Source: JARKQH01 sp964631605 (GTDB taxonomy: Bacteria > Verrucomicrobiota > Verrucomicrobiia > Limisphaerales > UBA8199). Taken from it: a DNA stretch of 64,000 bases. The notes beneath the pieces are model-generated. The model worked only from the letters and a program-made list of their open reading frames with translations. It made no database searches and had not been told where the DNA came from. The stretch's first letter is position 1; every line of letters begins with the position of its first letter. A program made the position numbers and the translations under genes. The DNA lies in the NCBI GenBank assembly GCA_964631605.1, contig CAZVYG010000006.1, positions 38,114-102,113 on the forward strand, given 5' to 3'. This document shows, one piece after another, positions 16,421 through 25,556 of the stretch.

Positions 16421-17539
16421 GTGAAGAAGATTCTCGTTATTGATGATGAAGAGTGGCTGCGCGAGATGGTCCGCATGGCGCTGGCGCAGAAAGGCTATGA
16501 AGTCATCGAGGCGGAGAACGGGGTGGCGGGCATTGAACTGGCGCGCAAGGGGCTGCCGGACCTCATTCTTTGCGACGTGAACATGGACAAGGTGGACGGC
16601 TACCTGACACTGTCCGAGCTGCGCAACGAGCCGGCCACCGCCTCCATCCCGTTCATTCTAATGACCGGCCTGGCGGACAACGCCGGCATGCGGCACGGCA
16701 TGGAGCTGGGGGCGGACGATTACCTGCCCAAGCCCTTCACCCTGGAGGAGCTTCACGCCGCGGTCGAGGCGCGCTTGCGCAAGGTGCAGACGCTGCGCGA
16801 GGAAGCGGAGCGCAAGCTGGCGGACTTGCGGGACAACATCAGCATGATGCTGCCGCACGAATTGCGCACGCCCCTCAACGGGATTCTTTCTTACGGCGAA
16901 CTGCTGGCGACCGATGCCGCGAACCTAAGCCCGGCCGAGGTGGCGGAGATGGGCCAGGTCATTCGGCAGTCGGCCAACCGGCTGCAGCGGCTGGTGGAAA
17001 ACTTTCTCATTTACGCCCAGATCGAGCTGCTGGCCGCCGATGCGGGCAAGGTCAACGCCCTCCGCCAGAAACAAACCGAGCAGCCGGCGGCGCTGATCGC
17101 GGAACGGGCGCGCGAGCAGGCGCGCGCAGCCGGGCGCGAGGCCGACCTCGAACTGGACCTGGTTGAGCGCCCCGTTCCAATATCGGCGGATTACCTGGCG
17201 CGGATGGTGGACGAACTGGTGCAAAACGCGTTCAAGTTTTCGGAGCGCAACTCGAAGGTGCGCGTGGCCCTGGCTGAAACGGCCAGCGGGGGGGTGTCCC
17301 TCTGCGTCGAGGATTTTGGGCGCGGGTTTTCGACCGAACACATTCGCCGGATCGGGGCCTACATGCAATTTGACCGGAAGATGCACGAGCAGCAGGGGCT
17401 GGGGCTGGGGCTGGTCATCGCCAAGCGGCTGGCGGAGGTGCACGGGGGCGGCTTGTTCATTCAAAGCGAGCGCGGAGGGTTGACCAGCGTGGTGGTCACT
17501 TTGCCGGGGGCGGTTTCAAGCAACGCGGCGGCGGCTTAG
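16421..17539 (+). CDS. Response regulator-histidine kinase (REC-HisKA-HATPase)
   Basis: A 372-residue cytoplasmic protein. The receiver domain spans residues 1-120, with acidic pair D8/D9, phospho-Asp52 in LILCDVNMD, and Lys in YLPKPFT. A short coiled-coil leads to the dimerisation domain with His146 in MLPHELRTPLNGIL. The ATPase carries MVDELVQNAFKFSERN (N box), VEDFGRGF (G1) and GLGLGLVIAKRLAEVHGG (G2). The kinase parts look intact. The start is GTG 16421. The gene sits alone after a roughly 290-base gap and is convergent with the YggT-like gene, only 7 bases apart. Confidence 0.92.
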   Translation: MKKILVIDDEEWLREMVRMALAQKGYEVIEAENGVAGIELARKGLPDLILCDVNMDKVDGYLTLSELRNEPATASIPFILMTGLADNAGMRHGMELGADDYLPKPFTLEELHAAVEARLRKVQTLREEAERKLADLRDNISMMLPHELRTPLNGILSYGELLATDAANLSPAEVAEMGQVIRQSANRLQRLVENFLIYAQIELLAADAGKVNALRQKQTEQPAALIAERAREQARAAGREADLELDLVERPVPISADYLARMVDELVQNAFKFSERNSKVRVALAETASGGVSLCVEDFGRGFSTEHIRRIGAYMQFDRKMHEQQGLGLGLVIAKRLAEVHGGGLFIQSERGGLTSVVVTLPGAVSSNAAAA

Positions 17540-17546
17540 CGCCGAG

Positions 17547-18404
17547 TCACTGCGGCCAGAGCGTCAGCTGGCGGGCGTCCAGTTGCCGGAGCAACAGGGC
17601 GGGCAGCCAGTGGAGCAGGACGTAAATCAGGAACACGCCTGCCAGGGGCGCGAAATCAAATTTGCCCGCCCGGAGCGGGAGCCATCGCAAGGGCGCCAGC
17701 AGGCGGCGGGCGGTCAGCGAGATGAACTCCCACAGCGGGCTTCGGCCGAGGTAAACGTAAGTGACAATCAGATGGAGGAACAGGAACAGCGGCAGCACCA
17801 GTTTAAGGCTCACCACCAGGCCCGCCGCAATCAGCAGCCCCTGCCCGAGCAGATGGCTGAAAGAGCGGGTCTGCGTGGTCACATCCAGATGGGCCAGGAG
17901 AGGATGCAGCGCCAGCCAGAGTCCCGCGGTCAGCATCAACAGCAGACCCAGCCGCAGCCACCAGGGCCAGCGCATGAGCACTCCCAAATGCAGCCGGATC
18001 AGCTTGCTGATCGGTTCGGTATCGCCGGCGGGTTCGTTCAGCGTTGCAAGCACCGCAAGCCAGAAGTAAACCACCACCAGAACCTGCAGGAAACTCAGCA
18101 GCGAGAATAGGGCGGCCGTGGCGGGAACATCGCTGCGGAAGGTGAGGACCACCAAACCCAGGTCCAGTTTCCCATTCCAGCCGGCCGGCGCGCCGATGCC
18201 CCAATAAATGGCGGCGCGCCCGATCAAAAGCAGCAATAGGGCCAGCGGCATCTGCCAGCCGTGCCGGCGGCTGGGCTGGGCGCGCTTCAGCGTCCCGGCC
18301 AGGGTGGCCGGGGCGGCCCGGTGCAGGGGATCGAACCGGTGGGAGCGCCAGCTCAGCCAGAGAAGCAGAGCGCAGAGGTTTAGAATGAGATCAATGAGGG
18401 CCAT
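17547..18404 (-). CDS. Membrane protein with YggT-like C-terminal region
   Basis: A 285-residue protein with six or seven predicted membrane segments. The last ~100 residues resemble the YggT family: a membrane segment, then SPLWEFISLTARRLLAPLRW, LPLRAGKFDFAPLAGVFLIY and a final segment. The N-terminal half (residues 1-180) is not recognised. It is the last gene of the minus-strand set gltA-sucC-sucD, 63 bases after sucD, and may be co-transcribed with them. YggT proteins are poorly characterised and linked to osmotic or envelope processes. Confidence 0.6.
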   Translation of the reverse strand: MALIDLILNLCALLLWLSWRSHRFDPLHRAAPATLAGTLKRAQPSRRHGWQMPLALLLLLIGRAAIYWGIGAPAGWNGKLDLGLVVLTFRSDVPATAALFSLLSFLQVLVVVYFWLAVLATLNEPAGDTEPISKLIRLHLGVLMRWPWWLRLGLLLMLTAGLWLALHPLLAHLDVTTQTRSFSHLLGQGLLIAAGLVVSLKLVLPLFLFLHLIVTYVYLGRSPLWEFISLTARRLLAPLRWLPLRAGKFDFAPLAGVFLIYVLLHWLPALLLRQLDARQLTLWPQ

Positions 18405-18467
18405 GCGAAAGAGCCGCTTCGAACAGGGGCGGAGCCGGCCAAAGGCCCGCCCGCCGCGGAGGCCACC

Positions 18468-19358
18468 CTACATGATCCGCAGCAGCGTGTCAGCCATTTC
18501 GGAGGGCGTTGGCGCCACGGCGATGCCCGCGGCTTTAAAGGCCTCGATCTTGGCTGCCGCCGTGCCCTTGCCGCCGCTGACGATCGCCCCGGCATGACCC
18601 ATCCGGCGGCCGGGCGGCGCGGTCGCGCCCGCAATGAAACCGGCGACAGGCTTCTTGCCGTGTTGGCGGATCCAGGCGGCGGCCTCCTCCTCGGCAGCGC
18701 CGCCGATTTCGCCAATCATGATGATCCCATGCGTGTCAGGGTCGTCGTTGAAGAGTTGAACAATCTCGAGGTGGGAGCTGCCGTTGACGGGGTCTCCGCC
18801 GATGCCGACGCAGGTGGACTGACCCACGCCCCGACAGGTAAGCTGCCAGACGGCTTCGTAAGTCAGGGTGCCGCTGCGGGAGACCACCCCGATGTGACCT
18901 TTGCGATGGATGTAACCGGGGGCGATGCCGATGCGGCAGCCGCCGTGAGAATCGGGTCCCTCGCCGGGAGTAACGATGCCGGGGCAGTTGGGCCCGATCA
19001 AACGCGTCTTACGCCCCGCCATGGCGGCTTTGACTTTAACCATGTCATTGACCGGAATGCCTTCGGTGATGCAAACCACCAGGTCAAGCCCTGCGTCCAC
19101 TCCCTCGAGGATGGCATCCGCAGCGAAGGCGGGCGGGACAAACACGGCCGAGGCAGTGGCGCCGGTCTCCCGCATGGCTTCCGCGACGGTGTCGAAGATG
19201 GGGACTTTGCCTTCGAATACCTGGCCGCCTTTGCCGGGGGTGACGCCGGCGACGATTGGCGTGCCGTAAGCCAGGCTGAGGCGGGCATGGCGTCCGCCAA
19301 ACTCGCCCGTAATGCCCTGAACCAGAACGCGGGTGTTGCTATCAACGAGGATGGACAT
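18468..19358 (-). CDS. sucD: Succinate-CoA ligase, ADP/GDP-forming, alpha subunit
   Basis: A 296-residue protein with family-typical length. CoA-binding Rossmann motif VLVQGITGEFGGRHA, then RLIGPNCPGIVTPGE, and the catalytic phospho-histidine loop RRMGHAGAIVSGGKGTA near the C-terminus. With SucC it forms the TCA-cycle enzyme converting succinyl-CoA to succinate with substrate-level ATP or GTP synthesis. ATG 19358 (MSILVDSNTRVLVQG) is chosen because the upstream open frame overlaps sucC and is not conserved. sucC ends 31 bases upstream. Confidence 0.96.
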   Translation of the reverse strand: MSILVDSNTRVLVQGITGEFGGRHARLSLAYGTPIVAGVTPGKGGQVFEGKVPIFDTVAEAMRETGATASAVFVPPAFAADAILEGVDAGLDLVVCITEGIPVNDMVKVKAAMAGRKTRLIGPNCPGIVTPGEGPDSHGGCRIGIAPGYIHRKGHIGVVSRSGTLTYEAVWQLTCRGVGQSTCVGIGGDPVNGSSHLEIVQLFNDDPDTHGIIMIGEIGGAAEEEAAAWIRQHGKKPVAGFIAGATAPPGRRMGHAGAIVSGGKGTAAAKIEAFKAAGIAVAPTPSEMADTLLRIM

Positions 19359-19389
19359 GGGGGAATCCCAAGTGGGGTTGAGAGTTGGT

Positions 19390-20598
19390 TTACCGCCCGG
19401 TGGCGGCCCGAACGACTTTTTGCGCCGCATCGGCCATCGAGTCGCCCCGCAACAGCGGGAGCCCGGATTGGGCGAGAGTTTGGTTGCCGGCCTGAACGTT
19501 ATTGCCCTCGAGTCGCACCACCAAGGGCAGTTGCAAGCCCGTTTCCTTAACAGCGGCAACAATGCCGGTGGCGATGACGTTGCAATCCATGATGCCGCCA
19601 AAAATATTCACCAGAATCGCCTTCACATTCGGGTCCTGGAGAATGATTTTGAATGCGGCGGTGACCTGTTCCCGGCTGGCGCCGCCGCCGACATCCAGGA
19701 AGTTGGCGGGCTGGCCACCGTGATGTTGAATGATGTCCATTGTCGCCATGGCTAGCCCGGCGCCGTTGACCAGGCAGGCGATATTGCCGTCCAACTTGAT
19801 GTAATTGAGGTTGAACTTGCTGGCTTCGATCTCGAGCGGGGCCTCCTCGCCCAGGTCGCGCATGGCCTGAAGGTCCGGGTGGCGGAACAAGGCGTTGTCG
19901 TCGAGCGAGATCTTGGCGTCCACGGCCTGTAGCGCGAGTTTGCCCTCGGGAGTGAGGATGATGCAGAGGGGGTTGATTTCAACCAGCGAGGCGTCGCATT
20001 CCCACCACGTACGATACACGCCCTGAAGCAGCCTGGCGCCCAAGCTGATGAGTTCCCCGCGCAAACCCAGCGCCACCGCCACTTTCCGTGCCTGGTAGGG
20101 CATGAGCCCGAGAGCCGGGTCCACCGACTCCTTGACGATCTTTTCCGGCGCCCGGGCGGCCACCTCTTCGATGTCCATGCCGCCCTCGGTGCTGGCCATC
20201 AATACCGGCCGGGCGAGCGAGCGGTCGAGCAGGACGGCCAGGTACAGCTCCTTTTGGATATTGGGGGCGGCGGCGATGATGAGTTTGCGGACGCGGCGGC
20301 CTTCGGGGCCGGTTTGTTTGGTGACCAACACATTGCCCAGCATGGCGGCGGCGGCCGTCTGCACCTCATCGGCATTCTTGAAGAGCTTTACCCCGCCCTG
20401 GTAGCCCGTCGTGAACGTGCCTTTACCGCGGCCGCCGGCGTGGATTTGGGATTTGACGGCGACGAGCCTTGCCCCCTGGGCCAGCAGGTTTTCGGCGATG
20501 GCGCGGGCGGCTTCGGGGGTGTCGCAGACGCCGCCGGGAGGGACGTTGACACCGCGGGCGGCCAGCAATTCTTTAGCCTGGTATTCGTGGAGGTTCAT
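19390..20598 (-). CDS. sucC: Succinate-CoA ligase beta subunit
   Basis: A 402-residue ATP-grasp protein. The start MNLHEYQAKELLAARGV is the family-conserved N-terminus, so ATG 20598 is preferred over an upstream in-frame ATG at 20637. Typical elements are VAVKSQIHAGGRGKGTF, LVEINPL, CLVNGAGLAMATMDII and FLDVGGGASREQV, plus the C-terminal VNIFGGIMDCNVIA. It binds nucleotide and, with SucD, CoA and phosphate. It sits between gltA (93 bases upstream) and sucD (31 bases downstream). Confidence 0.96.
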   Translation of the reverse strand: MNLHEYQAKELLAARGVNVPPGGVCDTPEAARAIAENLLAQGARLVAVKSQIHAGGRGKGTFTTGYQGGVKLFKNADEVQTAAAAMLGNVLVTKQTGPEGRRVRKLIIAAAPNIQKELYLAVLLDRSLARPVLMASTEGGMDIEEVAARAPEKIVKESVDPALGLMPYQARKVAVALGLRGELISLGARLLQGVYRTWWECDASLVEINPLCIILTPEGKLALQAVDAKISLDDNALFRHPDLQAMRDLGEEAPLEIEASKFNLNYIKLDGNIACLVNGAGLAMATMDIIQHHGGQPANFLDVGGGASREQVTAAFKIILQDPNVKAILVNIFGGIMDCNVIATGIVAAVKETGLQLPLVVRLEGNNVQAGNQTLAQSGLPLLRGDSMADAAQKVVRAATGR

Positions 20599-20691
20599 GC
20601 GCGGAGCCGGCAACATGGGTCCCCGGCCCCGGTGCAACCGCGGGCGCGCCGAAGGCGCGGTGGGGAGTGAAAGCCACCGGCGGGAGGGGGC

Positions 20692-21981
20692 TTACTTTCG
20701 TTCTTTGATCGGCGTGTAATGATTGAGCGTGGGACCCGTGTAAATCTGGCGGGGACGGTAAATCCGGGTTTGGGGGTGCTCCATGACTTCCTTGTAATTG
20801 GCAATCCAGCCGGGCATGCGCCCGATGGCAAAGATGACGGTGAACATTTCGACCGGAATGCCGATGGCGCGCATGATGATGCCGCTGTAGAAATCCACGT
20901 TGGGATAGAGTTTGCGCTCGACAAAATAGGAGTCTTTGAGCGCGACTTCCTCCAGGTGCTTGGCAATGTCAAGCAACGGGTCGGTAATGTGGAGTTTCTC
21001 GAGCAACTGGTCGCAAACGCGTTTGATGATTTTGGCGCGCGGGTCGTAGTTTTTATACACGCGGTGACCGAACCCCATGAGGCGCTTGCCGCTGTTCTTG
21101 TCCTTGGCGGCGGCGATGAACTTCGAGCCATCGTCGCCTTCGCGGTGAATGGCTTCGAGCATTTCCAGGACGGCCTGGTTGGCGCCGCCATGCAGGGGGC
21201 CCCAGAGGGCGCAGACGCCGGCGGCGGCGCTGGCAAAGAGGTTGGCGCGGCTCGAGGCCACCATGCGGACGGTGGCGGTGGAGCAGTTTTGCTCGTGATC
21301 GGCGTGCAGCAGGAAGATCAGGTCCAGGGCTTTGACAGCCTCGGGCTTGAGATCGTACTCCTGGTACGGCAGCGAAAACATCATGTGGAGGAAGTTCGCG
21401 GTGTATTTTAGGTCCGGTTTGGGATAGATGATGGGCAGGCCGCGCGACATCCGGTAGGCATACGCGGCAATCGTCCGGACCTTGGACAGGAGGCGGGCCG
21501 CCTGCACCACGAAGGTGTTTCGACTGTCCGGCCCGAACAGCTCCGGGTAAAAGCAACTGGCGGCATTGATCATGGACGAGAGAATCGCCATGGGATGCGC
21601 GTGCGTGGGGAAGCCCTCGAAATGGTGCTTCATCGCCTCATTGAGCAGCTCGTTTTCGGTCAGGAGGTCCGAGAATCGGCGCAACTCGGCGCTGGTGGGC
21701 AAATGCCCGAAAATGATGAGGTGGGCCACTTCGATGAAGGTGGATTTCTCGGCGAGTTCCTCGATGGGAATGCCGCGGTAACGCAGGATGCCTTTTTCGC
21801 CGTCAATAAAAGTGATGCTGCTCTGACAGGACCCCGTGTTGGCATAACCGTCGTCCAGCGTGATATAGCCCGATTCGTTGCGGAGATTGGAAATGTCAAT
21901 CGCCCGCTCCTGCTCGGTGCCCACGACAACCGGAAGATTATAGGTTTTCCCGTCCAGTTTGAGTTCGGCAGTCTTATCCAT
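20692..21981 (-). CDS. gltA: Citrate synthase (type II-like)
   Basis: A 429-residue enzyme condensing oxaloacetate and acetyl-CoA. The active-site regions are LHADHEQNCSTATVRMV, ALWGPLHGGANQAVLEML and the signature GFGHRVYKNYDPRAKI. The N-terminal beta domain (KTAELKLDGKTYNLPVV) is typical of hexameric GltA from Gram-negative bacteria, which are usually NADH-sensitive; that property is inferred. ATG 21981 (MDKTAEL) fits the family start. It heads a gltA-sucC-sucD cluster with a candidate promoter at 22043-22071. Confidence 0.96.
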   Translation of the reverse strand: MDKTAELKLDGKTYNLPVVVGTEQERAIDISNLRNESGYITLDDGYANTGSCQSSITFIDGEKGILRYRGIPIEELAEKSTFIEVAHLIIFGHLPTSAELRRFSDLLTENELLNEAMKHHFEGFPTHAHPMAILSSMINAASCFYPELFGPDSRNTFVVQAARLLSKVRTIAAYAYRMSRGLPIIYPKPDLKYTANFLHMMFSLPYQEYDLKPEAVKALDLIFLLHADHEQNCSTATVRMVASSRANLFASAAAGVCALWGPLHGGANQAVLEMLEAIHREGDDGSKFIAAAKDKNSGKRLMGFGHRVYKNYDPRAKIIKRVCDQLLEKLHITDPLLDIAKHLEEVALKDSYFVERKLYPNVDFYSGIIMRAIGIPVEMFTVIFAIGRMPGWIANYKEVMEHPQTRIYRPRQIYTGPTLNHYTPIKERK

Positions 21982-22042
21982 ACCAGTAGCTAGAGATTTT
22001 GTTTCGCGGTACTCAGGTTCATCAACAGCGGCAATACTCAAA

Positions 22043-22071
22043 ATTATTCCATCGCGCGATAAGGCCTGCAA
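22043..22071 (-). promoter_or_regulatory. Candidate sigma-70 promoter for gltA-sucCD
   Basis: On the minus strand TTGCAG (22071-22066), a 17-base spacer, then AATAAT (22048-22043; 5 of 6 to TATAAT). Transcription would start near 22036, leaving a leader of about 55 bases before gltA. Confidence 0.5.
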
Positions 22072-22208
22072 TCCTAAACTTCAAAATCTGAATGAATTCG
22101 GTTTTCAAATGCCCATCGGCCGCGGCGCGGGGAGGGACCGCGGCCGGTCGCGGCGCGGTCGCGCGGCCGGAGAAGCCGGGTCCGTGGCCAACGGCGCGAA
22201 CACCAGCC

Positions 22209-23246
22209 ATGCAGCCCTGCGGCGCGGCCACGCCCAGGGACGCCAGATTTGCCCTGTGGCGGCGGCAGACCTCCCGGTTTGGCGTGGCGCTGGTCTTGGG
22301 GGCCGGTGTTTGGCTGCTGCAAGCGCCGGCGCAGGCGGCAACGCCGGTCACCATTGCGGGCAAGCCGCATGTCCGGCTGGCCGATTGGGCTCGCGAAAAG
22401 GGATTGACGGTGAGTTGGATCAAGCCGGACAAGGCACTCCAACTGAGCCGGCCCGGGGTCCGGATCCTGTTGAACGTCAACTCACGGGAGATCGAGGTGA
22501 ACTCGGTGCGCGTTTGGATGTTGTTGCCGGCAATTCAATACCAGGGACGTATGTATTTATCGCAACTGGATGCGAAGACGACTTTGGAGCCACTGCTGTC
22601 TCCGCCACGACAGGCGGCGGGCTCGAAAATCCGCACCATCTGCCTCGACCCCGGCCATGGCGGCGCCGACCCGGGGCACCAGTCCGGTTCCCGCCAGGAA
22701 AAGCACTACACGCTCCTGCTGGCGGAAGAGTTGCGGCAACAACTGTCGCAGGCAGGATTCCGAGTGACGCTGACGCGAACGCGCGACGTCGCGGTGGACC
22801 TTTCGGCCCGGACCAAGCTGGCCAACAGCCGAAAGGCCGATTTATTCCTGAGCCTGCACTTTAACGCAACGGATGGCGCGGCAAGTTCGGTTCAGGGGGT
22901 GGAAGTTTATTGTCTGACGCCGGCGGGAGCCAGTTCGACCAACGCCCGGGGAAACGGAGGAGATACCCAGGCGACCGCGGGCAATACGACGGACGCAAAG
23001 AACACCCTCCTGGCCTACCAGATTCAAAAAGCCCTGGTGCAGGGTCTGCAAACGGAAGACCGCGGGGTTCGCCGGGCGCGATTCGCGGTGCTGCGGGAGG
23101 CCGGCATGCCGGCGGTGTTGATCGAGGCCGGCTTCATGTCTCACCCGGTCGAAGGCCGGAAAATTCTGAGCGCGGCGCATCGGCGGACGATCGCAAAGGC
23201 AATCGTCACCGGTGTCCAGTCTTACCGAAAATCCGTTGGGGGATAG
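22209..23246 (+). CDS. N-acetylmuramoyl-L-alanine amidase (AmiC/amidase_3 family)
   Basis: A 345-residue exported zinc amidase. The signal peptide lies around residues 15-43 (WRRQTSRFGVALVLGAGVWL, cut after AQA). A copper-amine-oxidase-like or AMIN-like N domain covers about 45-140. The amidase_3 catalytic domain has TICLDPGHGGADPGH (His ligand), SRQEKHYTLLLAEEL (Glu ligand), LFLSLHFNATDG (His ligand) and PAVLIEAGFMSH (catalytic Glu). It splits septal peptidoglycan in Gram-negative bacteria. I prefer ATG 22209 because the signal peptide follows; an in-frame ATG at 22092 would add 39 Gly/Arg/Pro-rich residues that look non-coding. It is divergent from gltA. Confidence 0.9.
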   Translation: MQPCGAATPRDARFALWRRQTSRFGVALVLGAGVWLLQAPAQAATPVTIAGKPHVRLADWAREKGLTVSWIKPDKALQLSRPGVRILLNVNSREIEVNSVRVWMLLPAIQYQGRMYLSQLDAKTTLEPLLSPPRQAAGSKIRTICLDPGHGGADPGHQSGSRQEKHYTLLLAEELRQQLSQAGFRVTLTRTRDVAVDLSARTKLANSRKADLFLSLHFNATDGAASSVQGVEVYCLTPAGASSTNARGNGGDTQATAGNTTDAKNTLLAYQIQKALVQGLQTEDRGVRRARFAVLREAGMPAVLIEAGFMSHPVEGRKILSAAHRRTIAKAIVTGVQSYRKSVGG

Positions 23247-23340
23247 GCGCCCAAGGGTCCGAAGACAAGCCCGCCGGCGCCCAAGACCGCCGCGCAAAAG
23301 ATGATTTTGACAGGAGCGCCGGTTGATCTAGGTTCGCCCG

Positions 23341-23895
23341 GTGAGCATTGTAACCAAGACCGGCGACTGCGGAACCACCGCCTTGATGTACAACCGGCGG
23401 GTGTCCAAGAGCCATCCGCGAGTGGAAGCCTATGGCACGGTGGATGAACTAAACGCCGCGCTGGGGTTGGGCCGGGCGCTGGCTGACGATCCCTTCGTGC
23501 GGCGACAGCTCGAGGCCATCCAGCGGGACCTGGTGAAACTCATGGGGGAGCTGGCGACCGCGCCGGAGGACTTGCAGCGGTATGTGCGGGATGGTTTCCC
23601 TCGAGTCACCCCATCAACGACGGCGGCGCTGGAAACGGCGGTTCAAGAGCTGGAGGCCGCGCAGGGGCAGTTTCGCGACTGGGCGATGCCCGGGGCCAAT
23701 GCGGGGGCGGCGGCGCTGGACCTGGCCCGCACCATTTGCCGGCGGGCGGAGCGTGGGGTGTGCGCGCTGCACGAGAGCGGCCAACTTCAAAACGCCGAGA
23801 TCATTGTTTACCTCAATCGGCTTTCGGATTTGTTGTGGCTTCTGGCCCGGCGCGCGGAGAACGCGGGCCAGGCCTCGAATTCGGCCCGGGCTTGA
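23341..23895 (+). CDS. Corrinoid adenosyltransferase, PduO type
   Basis: A 184-residue ATP:cob(I)alamin adenosyltransferase. Conserved elements are the N-terminal ATP-binding loop TKTGDCGTTAL, VEAYGTVDELNAALGLGRA, the RRAERG motif in TICRRAERGV, and the C-terminal YLNRLSDLLWLLAR. It makes adenosylcobalamin for B12-dependent enzymes. The start is GTG 23341. It is 94 bases after the amidase and has a possible weak terminator near 24085-24106. No other cobalamin gene is nearby. Confidence 0.93.
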   Translation: MSIVTKTGDCGTTALMYNRRVSKSHPRVEAYGTVDELNAALGLGRALADDPFVRRQLEAIQRDLVKLMGELATAPEDLQRYVRDGFPRVTPSTTAALETAVQELEAAQGQFRDWAMPGANAGAAALDLARTICRRAERGVCALHESGQLQNAEIIVYLNRLSDLLWLLARRAENAGQASNSARA

Positions 23896-24224
23896 GTCCG
23901 GGAGCTGACTTGGGGCGGGGTCGAGCGGCTCAGTCGGCGGCGGGCGCGGGAGGGGAGGCGCGGTTGCTGGGGCAGCAGGCCGTCACCAGGGGCCAGAGCT
24001 CCGCAAACCCACCGGCCTTTATCAGCGGTTTGGAGGCAGAAAAGTAACCGGGCATTTCAGACTGGCGCCGGTCCTGACGAGCCTTCCTTGGGAAAGGGAC
24101 CAAGGATTTACCTTTCCTTATTTGGCAGGCGGCATGCTGCAACTAGAATGGACCACCGGCGCGTTCCAGGCGCCCGGTGAGCTTCGGGATGTTTCGCTGG
24201 ATATGGAAGCCATTGGGTTAGAGT
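23896..24224. other. Gene-free stretch with two hairpins
   Basis: No convincing coding sequence. A 7-bp hairpin TCCTTGG-(8)-CCAAGGA at 24085-24106 is followed by the T-rich ATTTACCTTTCCTTATTT and could end the adenosyltransferase transcript. A second stem CACCGGCGC / GCGCCCGGTG (one bulged C) at 24154-24179 lies in the presumed leader of the next gene. Confidence 0.4.
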
Positions 24225-25556
24225 ATGATATCTGCCGATTTAGCAGGGAACACCAAGACCGTCGTTCTGGTGGACGACGACCCGTCAACCGCGAATTTGT
24301 ACAGTAATCGGTTGCGGCAGGCTGGTTTCAGGACGACGTCGGCGGGGGCCGCGGAGGAGGCGTTCGAGGCGCTTCCGGACCTGCAGGCAGATTTGATCAT
24401 TATTGACCTGATGCTGCCGGGGCGTAGGGGATTTCAAGCACTCGAAGCAATCCGCGCGGATACCCGCCACAAAAGCACCCCCGTGCTGGTGCTTTCGAAT
24501 GCCTATCTTCCCGAGCTGACGCAGAGAGCACTGAGAGTCGGCGGCAACAAAGCAGTGCCCCTGTCGCTATGTACCTCATACGAGCTGATTTCCGCTTCCC
24601 GCCAACTGGTGGGCATCGCAGCGGCTGACGAAACCGTGGAGGTCCCGGTTCAGGAGGATGGCACAACGGAGCACTCGGACAGAGACCTGAAGGAGGCGGG
24701 GCGCTGTGCGATGGGAGAAATCCGGGAAAACTGTGTCCGTTATGTGAAGGAGGCCGGGACCGAGGCGGGCAATGAGTACCTGGGCAAGCTGTATCAGAAT
24801 CTTCATGCGCTCACCGCCCGTGCCGGTCTGGGGGACTGCTGGAAAATCGCCCAGTTGACTGGCGCGCTGGAGGCCATGCTGTTTGAGCATGTGTCGCGGT
24901 CGAATGCCGCCCTGCCTCCCTCTTCCATGAAGACGCTGGTCAAGGCGGTGGAGTGCCTGGAACGGTTGCTGGGGAGCGGGAACACGGGCGCAGGCGAATT
25001 GCCGTACACCGCGAGGGTCCTGCTGGTGGATGATGACATGGTGTGCAACATGGCTAATGAAGTGGCGCTCAAGCGCGCCAACTACGACACCGCCCGGGCC
25101 ACGGACGGGGGTGAGGCCCTGATGCTGTTGAGCGAAAACGACTTTGACCTGATTCTGCTCGACATCAACATGCCTGGCATGAACGGGCTGGAGGTATGCG
25201 AGCGGCTGCGTCGTATTCCGCGACACCAGAACACGCCCGTGATATTTGTCACGCTTAGCAGTGATTTTGAGAGCCGGGCGCAGAGTATGCTGAGCGGGGG
25301 AAACGACCTGATCTCGAAGCCGATCTCGCCTCTGGAACTGATCGTCAAAGCGACGGTGTTCCTGTTGAGCATGCCCAAGCCCGCGGTGCGGAGGCCTCGG
25401 CAGCCGGGGGCAGGCGAAAGCCCTCCCCAATCCCCCCCGTGTCGGCGCCAGCCACGGAAAGCGCTCCCGCCCCTGCGACGTCGTCCGGCACAGCCGAGGA
25501 AACCGCCGGCCTCGAGGGCCACGCCAGTTCGGCGCATACGCTGCAGGAAACGGTGA
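24225..25556 (+). CDS. Receiver-HPt-like-receiver protein, probable N-terminal part of a larger split gene
   Basis: As read it is 443 residues. Receiver 1 spans about 12-125, with phospho-Asp61 in IIIDLMLPG. An HPt-like helical segment spans about 150-255, with His194 in NLHALTARAGLGD. Receiver 2 spans about 264-380, with DDDMVC, phospho-Asp313 in ILLDINMPGMN, and Lys365 in ISKPIS. After residue 400 the frame turns into Arg/Pro-rich sequence (CRRQPRKALPPLRRRPAQP), typical of out-of-frame reading of GC-rich DNA. The change coincides with seven C at 25432-25438. A -1 shift there continues into the coiled-coil frame starting VSAPATESAP. The natural product is therefore probably receivers plus coiled-coil plus pseudo-kinase. 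Confidence 0.8.
   Translation: MISADLAGNTKTVVLVDDDPSTANLYSNRLRQAGFRTTSAGAAEEAFEALPDLQADLIIIDLMLPGRRGFQALEAIRADTRHKSTPVLVLSNAYLPELTQRALRVGGNKAVPLSLCTSYELISASRQLVGIAAADETVEVPVQEDGTTEHSDRDLKEAGRCAMGEIRENCVRYVKEAGTEAGNEYLGKLYQNLHALTARAGLGDCWKIAQLTGALEAMLFEHVSRSNAALPPSSMKTLVKAVECLERLLGSGNTGAGELPYTARVLLVDDDMVCNMANEVALKRANYDTARATDGGEALMLLSENDFDLILLDINMPGMNGLEVCERLRRIPRHQNTPVIFVTLSSDFESRAQSMLSGGNDLISKPISPLELIVKATVFLLSMPKPAVRRPRQPGAGESPPQSPPCRRQPRKALPPLRRRPAQPRKPPASRATPVRRIRCRKR
25432..25438 (+). other. C7 homopolymer at the frame switch between receiver and coiled-coil frames
   Basis: Seven consecutive C. In the receiver frame the codons are tcc ccc ccg. The bases C-CCC-CCG fit the X-XXY-YYZ geometry of a -1 slippery site, and slipping -1 enters the coiled-coil frame exactly. 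It could equally be a sequencing or assembly indel, or a phase-variable tract. Confidence 0.5.
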
